In this document: piece after piece, positions 52,555 through 61,983 of the stretch | Layout of the letters: every line of letters starts with the position of its first letter | How positions within the stretch are numbered: position 1 is the stretch's first letter | The notes under the pieces: generated by a model | Told to the model about the DNA's origin: nothing | Database searches by the model: none | What the model saw: the letters and a program-made list of their open reading frames with translations, nothing else | Assembly (NCBI GenBank): GCA_963545565.1 | Contig: CAUUJV010000001.1 | Span: 286,967-350,966 of the forward strand | Origin: CAUUJV01 sp963545565 | GTDB taxonomy: Bacteria > Actinomycetota > Actinomycetes > Actinomycetales > Bifidobacteriaceae | DNA length: 64,000 nt | Direction: 5' to 3' | Translations under genes and position numbers: made by a program

Positions 52555-55500
52555 TTACTGACCTTTGCTGATCCTTTCCTGAGCCGGGGCGAAGAGAGAC
52601 GCAGTCGGCGATACAAAAATACTGTGGCGCCAGATAATAGTCACATTGCCATAGCCGAAGAACAACACCTGGTGACGTCTTCCGCGATTATGACCTCTCT
52701 TGTTCCTGTTACCGTGGAAGTGCGAGTGCCTACGGGACGGCGCAGATGGAACAGTTGGCACAGTCCCCACCTTGAGCACGGCAGCGCTCAGTGCGGGAAC
52801 GGTGTACTCTCCATTGTCCGCTACAGAGGTCAGTGTGACCTGCGATGCTTTGACTCTCCTGCCGCCCGCAAGTGCCGTCACAGCGGCAGTATTCACGGAG
52901 CCATCGGACGACAGCACCGTGTACTTACCCGCACTCAGTCCACTGACAGTTTGATCTGTCTTGCTGCCGTTGAATGCGATCATGTAGGTACCGGTTTTAT
53001 CCTTCAGACGGATAGCAACCAGACCGTTAGACTGCGCCAGCACTTCGGAATTCGCAGAAATATCCTTATAAGATGACATACGCAGGGCTGGAATGGCCTT
53101 GCGAAGTGCAATCAAGCCGCGTGTGTAAGACACTGCTGAAGCATACTTCGTGGTGCGATCCCAGTCGATGGCGTTTACCGAGTCACCAGAATTGTAACTG
53201 TTAGAGTTGCCGCCCTTAGTGCGCAGGAATTCCTGCCCCAGCTGCATTTCCGGGATCCCCTGAGACAGCAGCACCATGGAAGTGGCCAGCTTGCTGCGCT
53301 TGACCGTGGTGGCATCATCATCGCCAGGAGACGAAGCACGCAGCTTGTCATAGAGGGTCAGGTTGTCGTGAACTTCCACGTAGTTAACGACCTGGGATGC
53401 ACTGGAATAACTACCATTGCAGGTCGGTTCTCCGGTGCGTACCAGACAGCCGAGCATGTTAGTGGCGATCAGTGATTCCGAACCGGTCTTGCCTGTTACA
53501 AAGCCAGTGTCAGTATCGCTGAAAACACTGCCCTTGATGGCATTGCGCAGGGAATCATTGAAGAATCCTATGCCTGCAAACTGTGAAGCATTGGGCTGAA
53601 TGGCTTTCTCAGAGTCATCAAGTGTGGTGTCAAGATCCCATCCTTCGCCAATAATGATGATGGATTTGTCGATCTTATTAAGGGCAGTGCGCACGGCCTT
53701 CATAGTGGTAATGTCCAGATTGCCCATCAGGTCAAAGCGGAAGCCATCAATATTGTAGGCCTTTGCCCAGTAAACTACCGAGTCCACAATGTATTTACGC
53801 ATCATGGCACGCTCCGAGGCGGTGTCATTGCCGCAGCCGGAGCCGTTGGCCAGTGCACCCGTTGAAGTGTAGCGGAAGTAATACCCGGGGACCGTCAGGT
53901 TGAATGCGTGAGAGTTGGCATCATACACATGATTGTAAACCACATCCATAATGACGCGGATCCCGTTGCGGTGCAGTCCCTGGACCATCTGCTTCATCTC
54001 GACGATGCGGGCCCTGGGGTCTGCGGCATTCGACGAATAGGATCCTTCCGGCACATTGTAATTCACCGGATCATAACCCCAGTTGTAGTTGGAGTCGTTC
54101 AAGGCTGCCGTTTCATTCACACTGCCGTAGTCATACATGGGCAATATCTGCGCATGGGTGACGCCCTGCTTCTTCAGATAGTCCACACCAGTCACGGCAC
54201 CGCTTGAGGTGTGAGTCCCAGTCTGCGAAACACCCAGGTACTTGCCGCGATTCCTGGCAGAAACACCAGAAGTCTTGGATGAGGTAAAGTCGCGCACATG
54301 CAGCTCGGTAATAACCGCATTAGTGCTGGACTTGGATCCTGCCATGCGCCTGGAACTCCAGGCCTGTGGTGTCATCTCTGTGTTTGAAAGCACCACCGAG
54401 CGGCCGCCGTTAGCAACTGCTGCCTTAGCATAGGGATCCACCGCCTCATTGGTGTTCCCATTCGCAAAAGACAGAGTAAAGTCGTAGGCCATGTCCTTGT
54501 GGTCTCCCTTGAGGGTGACGGTCCACACCCCCTTGCTGCTGCCAGTACCCTTAGTCATGTCGTATGACTTTGCCAGTTCAGAATCTGACACCACTGACTT
54601 GTAGGTGTTGAGCTTGACCGACTTGGCTGTGGGTGCCCACAGCTTGAAGGTGGTACTGCCGCGAGAATAGGTGAAACCAAGGTCATCGCCGTTATAGGCG
54701 TAGGCGTCATCGAACTCACTGGTACGTACCATGGACCCGGCAACGGCAGTCGACTTGCCATATCCCTCTATGGTCACAGTAGTGGCAGAAGAAGGATCCA
54801 GATCGTCTTTAGTCGTAATAGTGACGATGTTCCCTGAAGCTGTTACAGAACTGATTTCACCTTTAGATAGCGATACCTTGTCTTTAATCGAGGCAGTTGT
54901 CACCGTCTGGTTCAGTTTGGCAGTAATAGTTTTCATCCCGCTATATTCTGCTGACGAAATACGAGGCTGTAGATCCAGGACTGAAGAATTGGTGTAGACC
55001 GTTTCATCCCCGGATACAAGCCAAATCTCTGCCTTTGCCGTATCGTCGCCAGTCATGGTGATCGCTGACTGGGGAATTGTGCGGTTAGCGTCAATATCTT
55101 TGGCTGTCCACGCATCTCCACCATAGCGGATGATGAACTGTGGATTGGAGAATTTTGACGACGAACTCATGGTGTATGTGGCGATCTTGCCGAAGGTATC
55201 GTGTGAGGCGAAGGCTGCTGCACTGCCATTTTCGTTCTCGCTCCATTTCCACACATCCCAGCCGTCATAGGTGTTGTCTGAGCGATGATAGTGAAGGGTA
55301 ACGGTCAGTTTTTTGAAACTTTTCCCGTACCCCTCCGGAGCAGAAGTCAGCGTGTCGTCACTACCTCCCACGACCCACGCTTCACCAGTTCCACTGGAGG
55401 CATCAATCGATCGATCTCCCCCATCCTTGTTCCAGTCGGATGTGGTGATGATGAAGTTGAGCTTGTCATAAGCCCCATCAAATTTCTTCTCGAAAACTTT

Positions 55501-57516
55501 TCCAAAAGAGTCAGTTCCGGTGAAGGAATAATAGGTCCCGCTGACTGTTGTTCCATCCTTGGCTGTGCCCCACACGTAGACACCACGGTTTGTGCTGTCA
55601 CCATTTTTGGGCTGATAGTGCACCACCAGCCTGGTCTTAGGCTCATAGATGGTCGGGCATGGATTGCTTTCGGCGATGGACTTGTCTGCAATGGTAACTT
55701 CACCGCTCTTGGAGATGGTGTAGTTGCCTCCTCCAGTGGCGTTGTCCCATGTTCCATTGCCATCATTGAACACTACCTCAATGGAGCCGTCTACCAGCGA
55801 TATGGTTTTGGAATAGTAATCACCGCAGGCCTTGCTCATCTTTTCGCCAGGCACAGAGGTCCAGCTGGAGCCGCTGCCATAGTGAATGTAGACGTTGTCC
55901 CAATTATTAGAGTTCTTGTAGTACACGGTGACAGTGTTGTCACCGGTAGAGGTTTTATTCGAGTCGTCATCGTCGCTATAGACCGGATCACTTGGATCGG
56001 TAGCTGATGTACCTTTCCACGAGTCTGGCGTTGCACCGGTGTAGATCGCAACTGCACTGTGTGCAGCAACTTTGGCTGTAAAAGTCCCGTCGGACTTGAC
56101 AGTCACTGTTTCCGAGCAGTTGCCGGTGGCATATACGTTGCAGTATGTCCCTGCAGCCAGCGAGGTCTGGTAGGTCTGAGTGACAGCACTGCTGCTGTTG
56201 TTCAGTGCCAGATATCCCACAGATCCACGACCGAAACCAATGTTATTGGAGCCATTATCCCACCAGTTAGTCACCTTGGTGCCATTGACTGCATTGTGGA
56301 ATCTGATCATGCCGCGGATCGAAGTCCACCGTTGTGTGCAGAGCCATGGTGAATCAGTGCCACAGTAGGAGTCAGGAACGCTGGTGTTAGTAGCATTCGG
56401 CGCACCATCATCCGACTTGTCCCACTTATATCCGGACTCAATGTAGGGCGAACCATAACCATAGGCCAGCATGAAGGCATTAGCCATGGCGTACTTCCGG
56501 CCACTCTTGTAATTCAGTGTGCTGCCGTTGCGCTCAGTATCCCAATTGTCCACAAAAACCTGAGCACTGGAGGAATCCAGCAGGCCACTTGTGATGTTCT
56601 TCAGGTTGGAGATCGACCCGGCAAAATACTGTTTGAGCTGGTATGCAAAACTGAATTCAGACACATCGCCCGTGCTGGTGTAGTTGCTGGGTTGGATCTC
56701 AGAAGCCTCGCCAGAGGCGCCGATGACTTCCTGCGCCCAGTAAATATCGCTTTCACTGCGGCCGGAAAGCTGTGCCAATTTTGCCTTGATCGCGCTGATG
56801 TCTGCCGACAACACATGCTTGACTGCGTCCACGCGGAATCCTGCAACACCTAAGTCGAGCAGGTTCTTCATATATGTGGCGATTTTTGTCTGCACGCTTT
56901 CGCTGCCAGTATTCAAGTCCTGCAGACCTGTCAGGCGGCACTCCTGCACTTCCGTGGCATTGGTGTAATCAGAAATATTCTTGGTGCAACTGTGGAAATC
57001 GCTTGATGTGTAAGGAACGCTTGGGAAATCTCCATCCCCATTTTCGCCATATGCAGTACCGGCAGTACCGGTTCCAGAACGCCCCGCTCCGGCCATATGG
57101 TTAACGATCGCATCGGCAATGATCCCAACACCTGCGGCCTTACAGGTCGTGATCATCTGCTTGAGTTCAGCTTCAGTGCCAAGTTTGGAATCGAATTTGT
57201 AACTGACAGGCTGATATGATGTCCACCACTCAGTTCCCTGAATCGTCTCCATAGGTGGCGAGATCTCAACGTATCCTACGCCTTCGGGACCATAAGTCTC
57301 AGTGCATTCCTTAGCGATAGAATTCCATGTCTGCTGGAATGCCACCACTGTTACGTCACGTGTTGTTGAGCTTGCAGTCCCAGAACTCGTGGTGGCAGAG
57401 TTGGAGGGAGCGGACGCAGACGCTGCCTGCGATGTCAATCCTAATCCACCGATACACACGACAGCGGAAACCACAAAGCCCACCAGCGCTTTAAGTGTCC
57501 TCTTGATCTGTATCAT
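52555..57516 (-). CDS. Secreted amylopullulanase (two GH13 domains)
   Basis: An extracellular alpha-glucan hydrolase of 1,653 residues for starch and glycogen. Signal peptide ~1-35. GH13 alpha-amylase ~52-495, with GFRVDAVKHV (nucleophile D230), AQEV (E263) and DNWD (D326). CBM25/26-like domain ~525-605. Two CBM41/PUD-like domains ~625-855. CBM48-like ~940-1030. Type I pullulanase ~1065-1510, with YNWGYDP (1144-1150), DGFRFDLMG (D1262), IIGEGWD (E1291) and EVHDN. It cuts alpha-1,4 and alpha-1,6 bonds. GAGGAG lies before the ATG. The last ~70 residues (from RRHSHFHGN) look frameshifted: the neighbouring frame encodes a membrane-anchor-like tail. Confidence 0.93.
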   Translation of the reverse strand: MIQIKRTLKALVGFVVSAVVCIGGLGLTSQAASASAPSNSATTSSGTASSTTRDVTVVAFQQTWNSIAKECTETYGPEGVGYVEISPPMETIQGTEWWTSYQPVSYKFDSKLGTEAELKQMITTCKAAGVGIIADAIVNHMAGAGRSGTGTAGTAYGENGDGDFPSVPYTSSDFHSCTKNISDYTNATEVQECRLTGLQDLNTGSESVQTKIATYMKNLLDLGVAGFRVDAVKHVLSADISAIKAKLAQLSGRSESDIYWAQEVIGASGEASEIQPSNYTSTGDVSEFSFAYQLKQYFAGSISNLKNITSGLLDSSSAQVFVDNWDTERNGSTLNYKSGRKYAMANAFMLAYGYGSPYIESGYKWDKSDDGAPNATNTSVPDSYCGTDSPWLCTQRWTSIRGMIRFHNAVNGTKVTNWWDNGSNNIGFGRGSVGYLALNNSSSAVTQTYQTSLAAGTYCNVYATGNCSETVTVKSDGTFTAKVAAHSAVAIYTGATPDSWKGTSATDPSDPVYSDDDDSNKTSTGDNTVTVYYKNSNNWDNVYIHYGSGSSWTSVPGEKMSKACGDYYSKTISLVDGSIEVVFNDGNGTWDNATGGGNYTISKSGEVTIADKSIAESNPCPTIYEPKTRLVVHYQPKNGDSTNRGVYVWGTAKDGTTVSGTYYSFTGTDSFGKVFEKKFDGAYDKLNFIITTSDWNKDGGDRSIDASSGTGEAWVVGGSDDTLTSAPEGYGKSFKKLTVTLHYHRSDNTYDGWDVWKWSENENGSAAAFASHDTFGKIATYTMSSSSKFSNPQFIIRYGGDAWTAKDIDANRTIPQSAITMTGDDTAKAEIWLVSGDETVYTNSSVLDLQPRISSAEYSGMKTITAKLNQTVTTASIKDKVSLSKGEISSVTASGNIVTITTKDDLDPSSATTVTIEGYGKSTAVAGSMVRTSEFDDAYAYNGDDLGFTYSRGSTTFKLWAPTAKSVKLNTYKSVVSDSELAKSYDMTKGTGSSKGVWTVTLKGDHKDMAYDFTLSFANGNTNEAVDPYAKAAVANGGRSVVLSNTEMTPQAWSSRRMAGSKSSTNAVITELHVRDFTSSKTSGVSARNRGKYLGVSQTGTHTSSGAVTGVDYLKKQGVTHAQILPMYDYGSVNETAALNDSNYNWGYDPVNYNVPEGSYSSNAADPRARIVEMKQMVQGLHRNGIRVIMDVVYNHVYDANSHAFNLTVPGYYFRYTSTGALANGSGCGNDTASERAMMRKYIVDSVVYWAKAYNIDGFRFDLMGNLDITTMKAVRTALNKIDKSIIIIGEGWDLDTTLDDSEKAIQPNASQFAGIGFFNDSLRNAIKGSVFSDTDTGFVTGKTGSESLIATNMLGCLVRTGEPTCNGSYSSASQVVNYVEVHDNLTLYDKLRASSPGDDDATTVKRSKLATSMVLLSQGIPEMQLGQEFLRTKGGNSNSYNSGDSVNAIDWDRTTKYASAVSYTRGLIALRKAIPALRMSSYKDISANSEVLAQSNGLVAIRLKDKTGTYMIAFNGSKTDQTVSGLSAGKYTVLSSDGSVNTAAVTALAGGRRVKASQVTLTSVADNGEYTVPALSAAVLKVGTVPTVPSAPSRRHSHFHGNRNKRGHNRGRRHQVLFFGYGNVTIIWRHSIFVSPTASLFAPAQERISKGQ

Positions 57517-57596
57517 TACCTTTTCTCCTCATTGAGCTACACCCTCTGTTGCTGCGGACCACACGACACAATTTGTGACAGGTTCGGCAATCATCA

Positions 57597-57613
57597 TTCA
57601 ATTAGAACGTTAA
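57597..57613. promoter_or_regulatory. Candidate mal-type operator upstream of the amylopullulanase
   Basis: On the minus strand it reads AACGTTCTAATTGA, differing at one of 14 positions from AACGTTCTAATCGA in the malE/GH13 spacer (63321-63334). The symmetric AACGTT core with a central CG fits LacI-family operators. It lies ~85 bp before the amylopullulanase start. Confidence 0.55.
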
Positions 57614-57708
57614 AAGGGTGTGGGAAAAGTATAGCAATTCAGCCTCAAAACGAAAGAGGTGTTTCAGGTTTCGCCTTATTTTGCAACTCTTCAGCCGGTG
57701 CAGTGCGG

Positions 57709-58572
57709 CTAGATATTACCGCCCATATGTACCGCAATTAAACCGAGACCAAGCAATGCGACAACGTAGAACATATACCACATCCAGCGGCCAGCGGGCG
57801 TTGAGAAACCATTTTTGCCATTGCGGGCATGCACAGCAAGCAGGCCTAATGCCGGGAACACTGCAGTGAGTGCCCCCACGAATCCTGCCGTATACATCAT
57901 GGTGTTCTCTTTTTTCTGCAAGGCGAAGAATATCAGGGCAAAGACCAGTGTCAGCAAGCCCATGTGTAGCAGGCTGCCTAACAAGCCCAGATTGAGGAGC
58001 CATATCCACAGCACCGCCGAAAAAACCAGAAGAAAGCGCAGCAGCCAGGCTGTGGCCGGGGTAATACGGTGTGAGGGCTGGCGTCGTATACAGTCCAGGC
58101 AGATAATAACGAGCAAGGCAACCGCCAGTGCCCACACCGGGTTCTGCGTATAGGGATCAAACCAGAATGAAACAGAATGCCCAGCCGTCGCAGCCGTTGA
58201 AGACTCTACCCCTTTGGAGATCCTCTCATAGTGATAGGTCGCCATGTCCCACGGTATTTCACTGACGGCTGCCAGCACTACAAGTCTCGCAAAATACCGC
58301 CACTTACTGCGGGTGTGATTGAATCCTTCGACGAGTTCCCAAGCATACATAGGCACTGCAGCCAGTTGGATCAGCACCATCACCATCGCAGCAGTAACGG
58401 TTCCCAAGGTGGCTTTGTTTGTATCTGTGGGGATCTGTGCGCTCAATACCGAGGTACCCAGCATGCCACAGAACGTCAGGATCCCCGCGAGGATCTTAAT
58501 GGCTTTAGACGATAGCCCCTCGCGACGTTTTCTGCTTCTCTGCCCGGATTGTGCCCCGTAGTAGTCTGCCAT
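57709..58572 (-). CDS. TraX-like membrane protein
   Basis: A polytopic membrane protein of 287 residues like the TraX family, which includes acyltransferase-like proteins first known from pilin acetylation. Family pieces are GLSSKAIKILAGILTFCGMLG, YAWELVEGFNHTRSKWRYFARLVVLAAVSEIPWDM and FWFDPYTQNPVWALAVALL. The start at 58572 (MADYYGAQ) has AAAGGAG at the right distance; an earlier ATG lacks it. It lies between the HAD gene and the amylopullulanase. Its link to starch use is unknown. Confidence 0.8.
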   Translation of the reverse strand: MADYYGAQSGQRSRKRREGLSSKAIKILAGILTFCGMLGTSVLSAQIPTDTNKATLGTVTAAMVMVLIQLAAVPMYAWELVEGFNHTRSKWRYFARLVVLAAVSEIPWDMATYHYERISKGVESSTAATAGHSVSFWFDPYTQNPVWALAVALLVIICLDCIRRQPSHRITPATAWLLRFLLVFSAVLWIWLLNLGLLGSLLHMGLLTLVFALIFFALQKKENTMMYTAGFVGALTAVFPALGLLAVHARNGKNGFSTPAGRWMWYMFYVVALLGLGLIAVHMGGNI

Positions 58573-58600
58573 TGTGCTCCTTTGGTCATGCACCTGATGA

Positions 58601-59434
58601 TTATGCATTATCTTTCATAAACCGTAGCAGACCCTCATAATCAGCGCCGTTAAGCTGCAGCAGAGCTTGAGGCGCATCTGCGAACCAGCTGCTCGTGTGC
58701 AGATAAATACCATCCATCCCTACTGCCCGAGCCCCGTCGATATCCGCAAAAGGATCGTTCCCTACCATGAGGCATCGATTCGCGAACCCATCGGTATTAT
58801 CGGTATTACCGGTATTATCCGTGTTATCAGTGTTAGAAGCTGTGCCGATATTCGCCTGAGTCTGCTGTGCACATCTCAATGCATGCTTATAAAAGTTTGA
58901 TGACGGCTTTTTCCACCCTACTTCAGAGGAAATGAAAATATTATCAAAGCTACGGTCCAGACCAGATTGTGCAAGCTCTGGCATCGTATACAGGCTTTGC
59001 GCATTGCTGAGCAAATTGATCTGATAGCCTGCATCGTGCAGAGTTCTTAACGTCTGCCGTACTCTGGAGTACGGCTGCATGGTGAGTATCGATCCTCTGC
59101 GAAATGACAAAGCTGATTCGGCTATCATCTGCTCAGTCGGATCCACTCCCCTGAGTGTAAACAGTAAACGGTAAACAATGGAAAGGTCTGGTTCTCGCAG
59201 ATCTGGCTCTTGGCTAGATGGCTCACCCGACTCACACGTCCGCGCGGCAACAAGTCGATCCTGCTGCTCGGTGAAAACACGACGAAGTTCCCCAAGATCA
59301 TAAAAAATCCCGTATGCCTGTAAGGTCGTCTGGAGGGCTTCCCAGGGACGGTCGGACTCTTCATCAGTTTCAATATCTATCAGAGTTCCATACAGGTCGA
59401 AAAAGATTGCAGCATACCGGGGGGCTGTGGGCAT
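58601..59434 (-). CDS. HAD-family phosphatase with a 9-bp coding repeat
   Basis: A haloacid dehalogenase superfamily hydrolase of ~277 residues. Motif I is AIFFDLYGTLIDIE, motif II is NLLSNAQSLY, motif III lysine is SEVGWKKPSSNFYKHAL, and motif IV is CLMVGNDPFADIDGARAVGMDGIYL. Between III and IV lies a tandem run of Asn-Thr-Asp/Gly units (NTDNTDNTGNTDNTD) from five 9-bp repeats. The start at 59434 follows AAAGGA. It lies 128 bp downstream of malG. Substrate unknown; a sugar phosphate is possible from context. Confidence 0.88.
   Translation of the reverse strand: MPTAPRYAAIFFDLYGTLIDIETDEESDRPWEALQTTLQAYGIFYDLGELRRVFTEQQDRLVAARTCESGEPSSQEPDLREPDLSIVYRLLFTLRGVDPTEQMIAESALSFRRGSILTMQPYSRVRQTLRTLHDAGYQINLLSNAQSLYTMPELAQSGLDRSFDNIFISSEVGWKKPSSNFYKHALRCAQQTQANIGTASNTDNTDNTGNTDNTDGFANRCLMVGNDPFADIDGARAVGMDGIYLHTSSWFADAPQALLQLNGADYEGLLRFMKDNA
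58792..58836. repeat. 9-bp tandem repeat inside the HAD gene
   Basis: Five copies of a nine-base unit (CGGTATTAT, CGGTATTAC, CGGTATTAT, CCGTGTTAT, CAGTGTTAG). The length keeps the frame, so copy-number change would alter an Asn/Thr loop without breaking the protein. Confidence 0.85.
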
Positions 59435-59562
59435 TGTCGTTTTCCTTTTCAAAAGCCAATAACGAAGTTGCCGCTCGTACACGCTGGTACGGACGGCAAC
59501 TTGCATATTCAGTACATACTAACGCGGGTTTGATCTTCTGAAAAAAATCAAACCTTGAATGC

Positions 59563-60459
59563 TCAGCCCTTAACAGAACCCGACATGGACTCCTGATAGA
59601 ACCGCTGCATCACAATGAACAGGATGGCAATAGGGATCGAAATCACCACTGCCCCCGCGGCGAAGCGGGCGTACCAGTCATGGATGTACTCCTTTTGAAG
59701 CATCTGCCACAAGCCCAGAGCCACCGTATACTGATCCTGTGTGCGGCAGATCGCCTTGGCCAGCACGAAGTCAAGCCATGGGGTCAGGAACCCGGTAATG
59801 GCCTGATACACGATCATTGGCCGGCATATCGGCAGAATAATCTTGCTGAACACCTGCCAGCGTGTGCAGCCATCCAACATGGCCGCCTCGTCAAGCGACA
59901 TCGGGACAGTATCCATGTACCCCTTGAGCATATAGAAGCCTGCACCGCTCCCAGCCGAGTAAACAATGATCAGAGCCACTGTAGTCATGTTCCCCTGTGT
60001 GAGGCCAACAGCCTTCAAAATGAAGTAGATAGCCACAACTGTCATAATGGAGGGGAACATTCCCAGCACCAAGGCGATATTCATAAAGGGCTTGCGGAAG
60101 CGGAAACGCAGACGGCTCATGCAGTATGCCACGCAGAGGACGAAGAACACGGAGATGGCCATCACAAATATAGCGATGATGAACGTGCGCAGGAACATCT
60201 GCGGGAAGTTCATCACTGTTGTGTTGGTAAAGAGCGTCGCGTAGTTACCCAGCGAATACTGGGTCGGGAAGAATGTCTTCGAATACGGAGCTGTATTGGC
60301 GTTAAAGGACTCCAGGACCACCCACACGATCGGCATGACCCAGATGATCCCCATAACAGCCAGGAAAATGTAGGTCAGGATATCACCGAGGATGCGCCGG
60401 GTGTGCTGATTACGCAGACCCTTCACCGCTTCGGGATCACTCACTGTAGCGTTACTCAC
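59563..60459 (-). CDS. malG: Maltodextrin ABC transporter permease MalG
   Basis: An inner-membrane permease of the sugar ABC type (CUT1), 298 residues with six helices. The EAA loop for contact with the ATPase is DEAAMLDGCTRWQVFSKIILPICRPMIVYQ. The N-terminus is ILTYIFLAVMGIIWVMPIVWVVLESF. It overlaps malF by four bases. No ATPase gene is here; a shared MsmK-type ATPase elsewhere is usual in related bacteria. Confidence 0.93.
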   Translation of the reverse strand: MSNATVSDPEAVKGLRNQHTRRILGDILTYIFLAVMGIIWVMPIVWVVLESFNANTAPYSKTFFPTQYSLGNYATLFTNTTVMNFPQMFLRTFIIAIFVMAISVFFVLCVAYCMSRLRFRFRKPFMNIALVLGMFPSIMTVVAIYFILKAVGLTQGNMTTVALIIVYSAGSGAGFYMLKGYMDTVPMSLDEAAMLDGCTRWQVFSKIILPICRPMIVYQAITGFLTPWLDFVLAKAICRTQDQYTVALGLWQMLQKEYIHDWYARFAAGAVVISIPIAILFIVMQRFYQESMSGSVKG

Positions 60460-61865
60460 CGGAATCCCTCCTCATTCTTGTACGAACCACTATTGCGATA
60501 AGTGACCAGTGCGACAACAGCCAGCACTATGAACGTCAGGATGCCGATAACAGCACCGACATTGTAATTGCTCTTGTCCACAGTCAGCTTGTAGAGCCAG
60601 GTGATCAGCAAATCTGTCTTACCTGCAGACGAACCTACTGGCGTCGGGTCTCCACCAGACAGCAGGTAGATCACGTTGAAGTTGTTGACGTTACCTGTAA
60701 AGGTAGTGATCAGATATGGGGTCGTGACGAAGAGCATGTATGGCATGGTGATCTGTGTGAAGCGCTGCCACCAGCTTGCACCATCGAGTTCAGCCGCCTC
60801 GTAGAGCTCAGCGGGGATATTCTGCAGAATACCCGTGATCTGCATGATGGTGAACGGAATACCTACCCACAAGTTGATGATGATAACAGTCACACGAGCC
60901 CACATTGCATTGGAGAAGAAAGGCAGTGCGCTGTCGATCCACCCCCACGAGAGGAGCAGACGGTTGACAGCACCTGTCGGCTGCAGCATGGTGTGCATGA
61001 CCAGCAGGGACACGAACTGTGGGACCGCAATGGAGAGGGAGAACAGCGCGCGCCAGAAAGACTTGCCGCGGATAGTCTTGCGGTTGATGATCATGGCCAT
61101 GAACATTCCAAGGAAGTAATTAAGGAATGTTGCAAAGAACGCCCACACAAGGGTCCAACCCAGGACCGACAGGAACAGGGAAAGATTGACAGTTCCACCT
61201 GAGTTGCTCAGCACGGTCTTGAAATTGGTCAGTCCGACCCAATCGAAATGTGTGGGGTGATTGGAATCATAGCTAGTGAAAGCCATGGTGATCATGAAGA
61301 TCAGCGGCAGGATCGTAAAGATAACGATACCAACGGTAGGCAGGGTAATCATTGAAGCGTATGCCCGGCCGTCGGTCAGGTCATGCACGTCGTCTACAAA
61401 GCTGGGTGCCTTGCCCTGCGTTTCTTTGAGGTACTGCGACTTATAGGAACTGCGTACGTTGATCGTCCAGAACCAGATAAAAATAGCAGTAATGAACACG
61501 GCTGCAACGCCGTAAAGAAGAATAGTGATAGAGGGTTCATCGGCAGTGTAGACCCAGAACCCGTCCGCATCTTTGACGCGCTGCTGTTCAGAACCGTGGA
61601 GATTTGTAATGAGCTTAACAATGGCATTCCCGCCAGAAGTTGCCATATAGACGATATACAGAACCTCAATGGCAAGGAACACAATTCCTTTAATAATCTG
61701 TTTGCGGGCCAGATTGCTCAGACCAAAGATGACGACAGAAAGCTTGGTAAAGATATCTCCTTTTACCAGCGCATTCTTGATCGTCCATGGGGCGGGAGCA
61801 ACGTAGTCAGCATCGCGTTTTTTCACACGCTTTTTAGGTTGCACATGCTTTGTGGAAGTAACCAC
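60456..61865 (-). CDS. malF: Maltodextrin ABC transporter permease MalF
   Basis: The larger permease of the maltodextrin importer, 469 residues. The N-terminal ~200 residues hold extra helices and a periplasm-side loop (YMATSGGNAIVKLITNLHGSEQ), as in MalF. The core has ITMAFTSYDSNHPTHFDWVGLTNFKTVL and the EAA loop YEAAELDGASWWQRFTQITMPYMLFVTTP. The start MVTSTKHVQPKKRVKKRD is basic. Its stop overlaps the malG start by four bases. Confidence 0.93.
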   Translation of the reverse strand: MVTSTKHVQPKKRVKKRDADYVAPAPWTIKNALVKGDIFTKLSVVIFGLSNLARKQIIKGIVFLAIEVLYIVYMATSGGNAIVKLITNLHGSEQQRVKDADGFWVYTADEPSITILLYGVAAVFITAIFIWFWTINVRSSYKSQYLKETQGKAPSFVDDVHDLTDGRAYASMITLPTVGIVIFTILPLIFMITMAFTSYDSNHPTHFDWVGLTNFKTVLSNSGGTVNLSLFLSVLGWTLVWAFFATFLNYFLGMFMAMIINRKTIRGKSFWRALFSLSIAVPQFVSLLVMHTMLQPTGAVNRLLLSWGWIDSALPFFSNAMWARVTVIIINLWVGIPFTIMQITGILQNIPAELYEAAELDGASWWQRFTQITMPYMLFVTTPYLITTFTGNVNNFNVIYLLSGGDPTPVGSSAGKTDLLITWLYKLTVDKSNYNVGAVIGILTFIVLAVVALVTYRNSGSYKNEEGFR

Positions 61866-61897
61866 TTTCGGACCAACCTTCCTGACTTTTCATACGT

Positions 61898-61937
61898 GTG
61901 AGAGCCGCATCGCAATTGGCACGGCTCTCACTGTTTT
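61898..61937. other. Hairpin between malE and malF
   Basis: GTGAGAGCCG (61898-61907) pairs exactly with CGGCTCTCAC (61922-61931). In the direction of transcription (minus strand) no T-run follows, so it is more likely an RNA-stabilising or partial terminator element that lets malE be made in excess. On the + strand a T6 run follows. Confidence 0.6.
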
Positions 61938-61983
61938 TTCAACGTTTAGCGGACATTTAAGATCTGTACGATCTATGTGAAGG

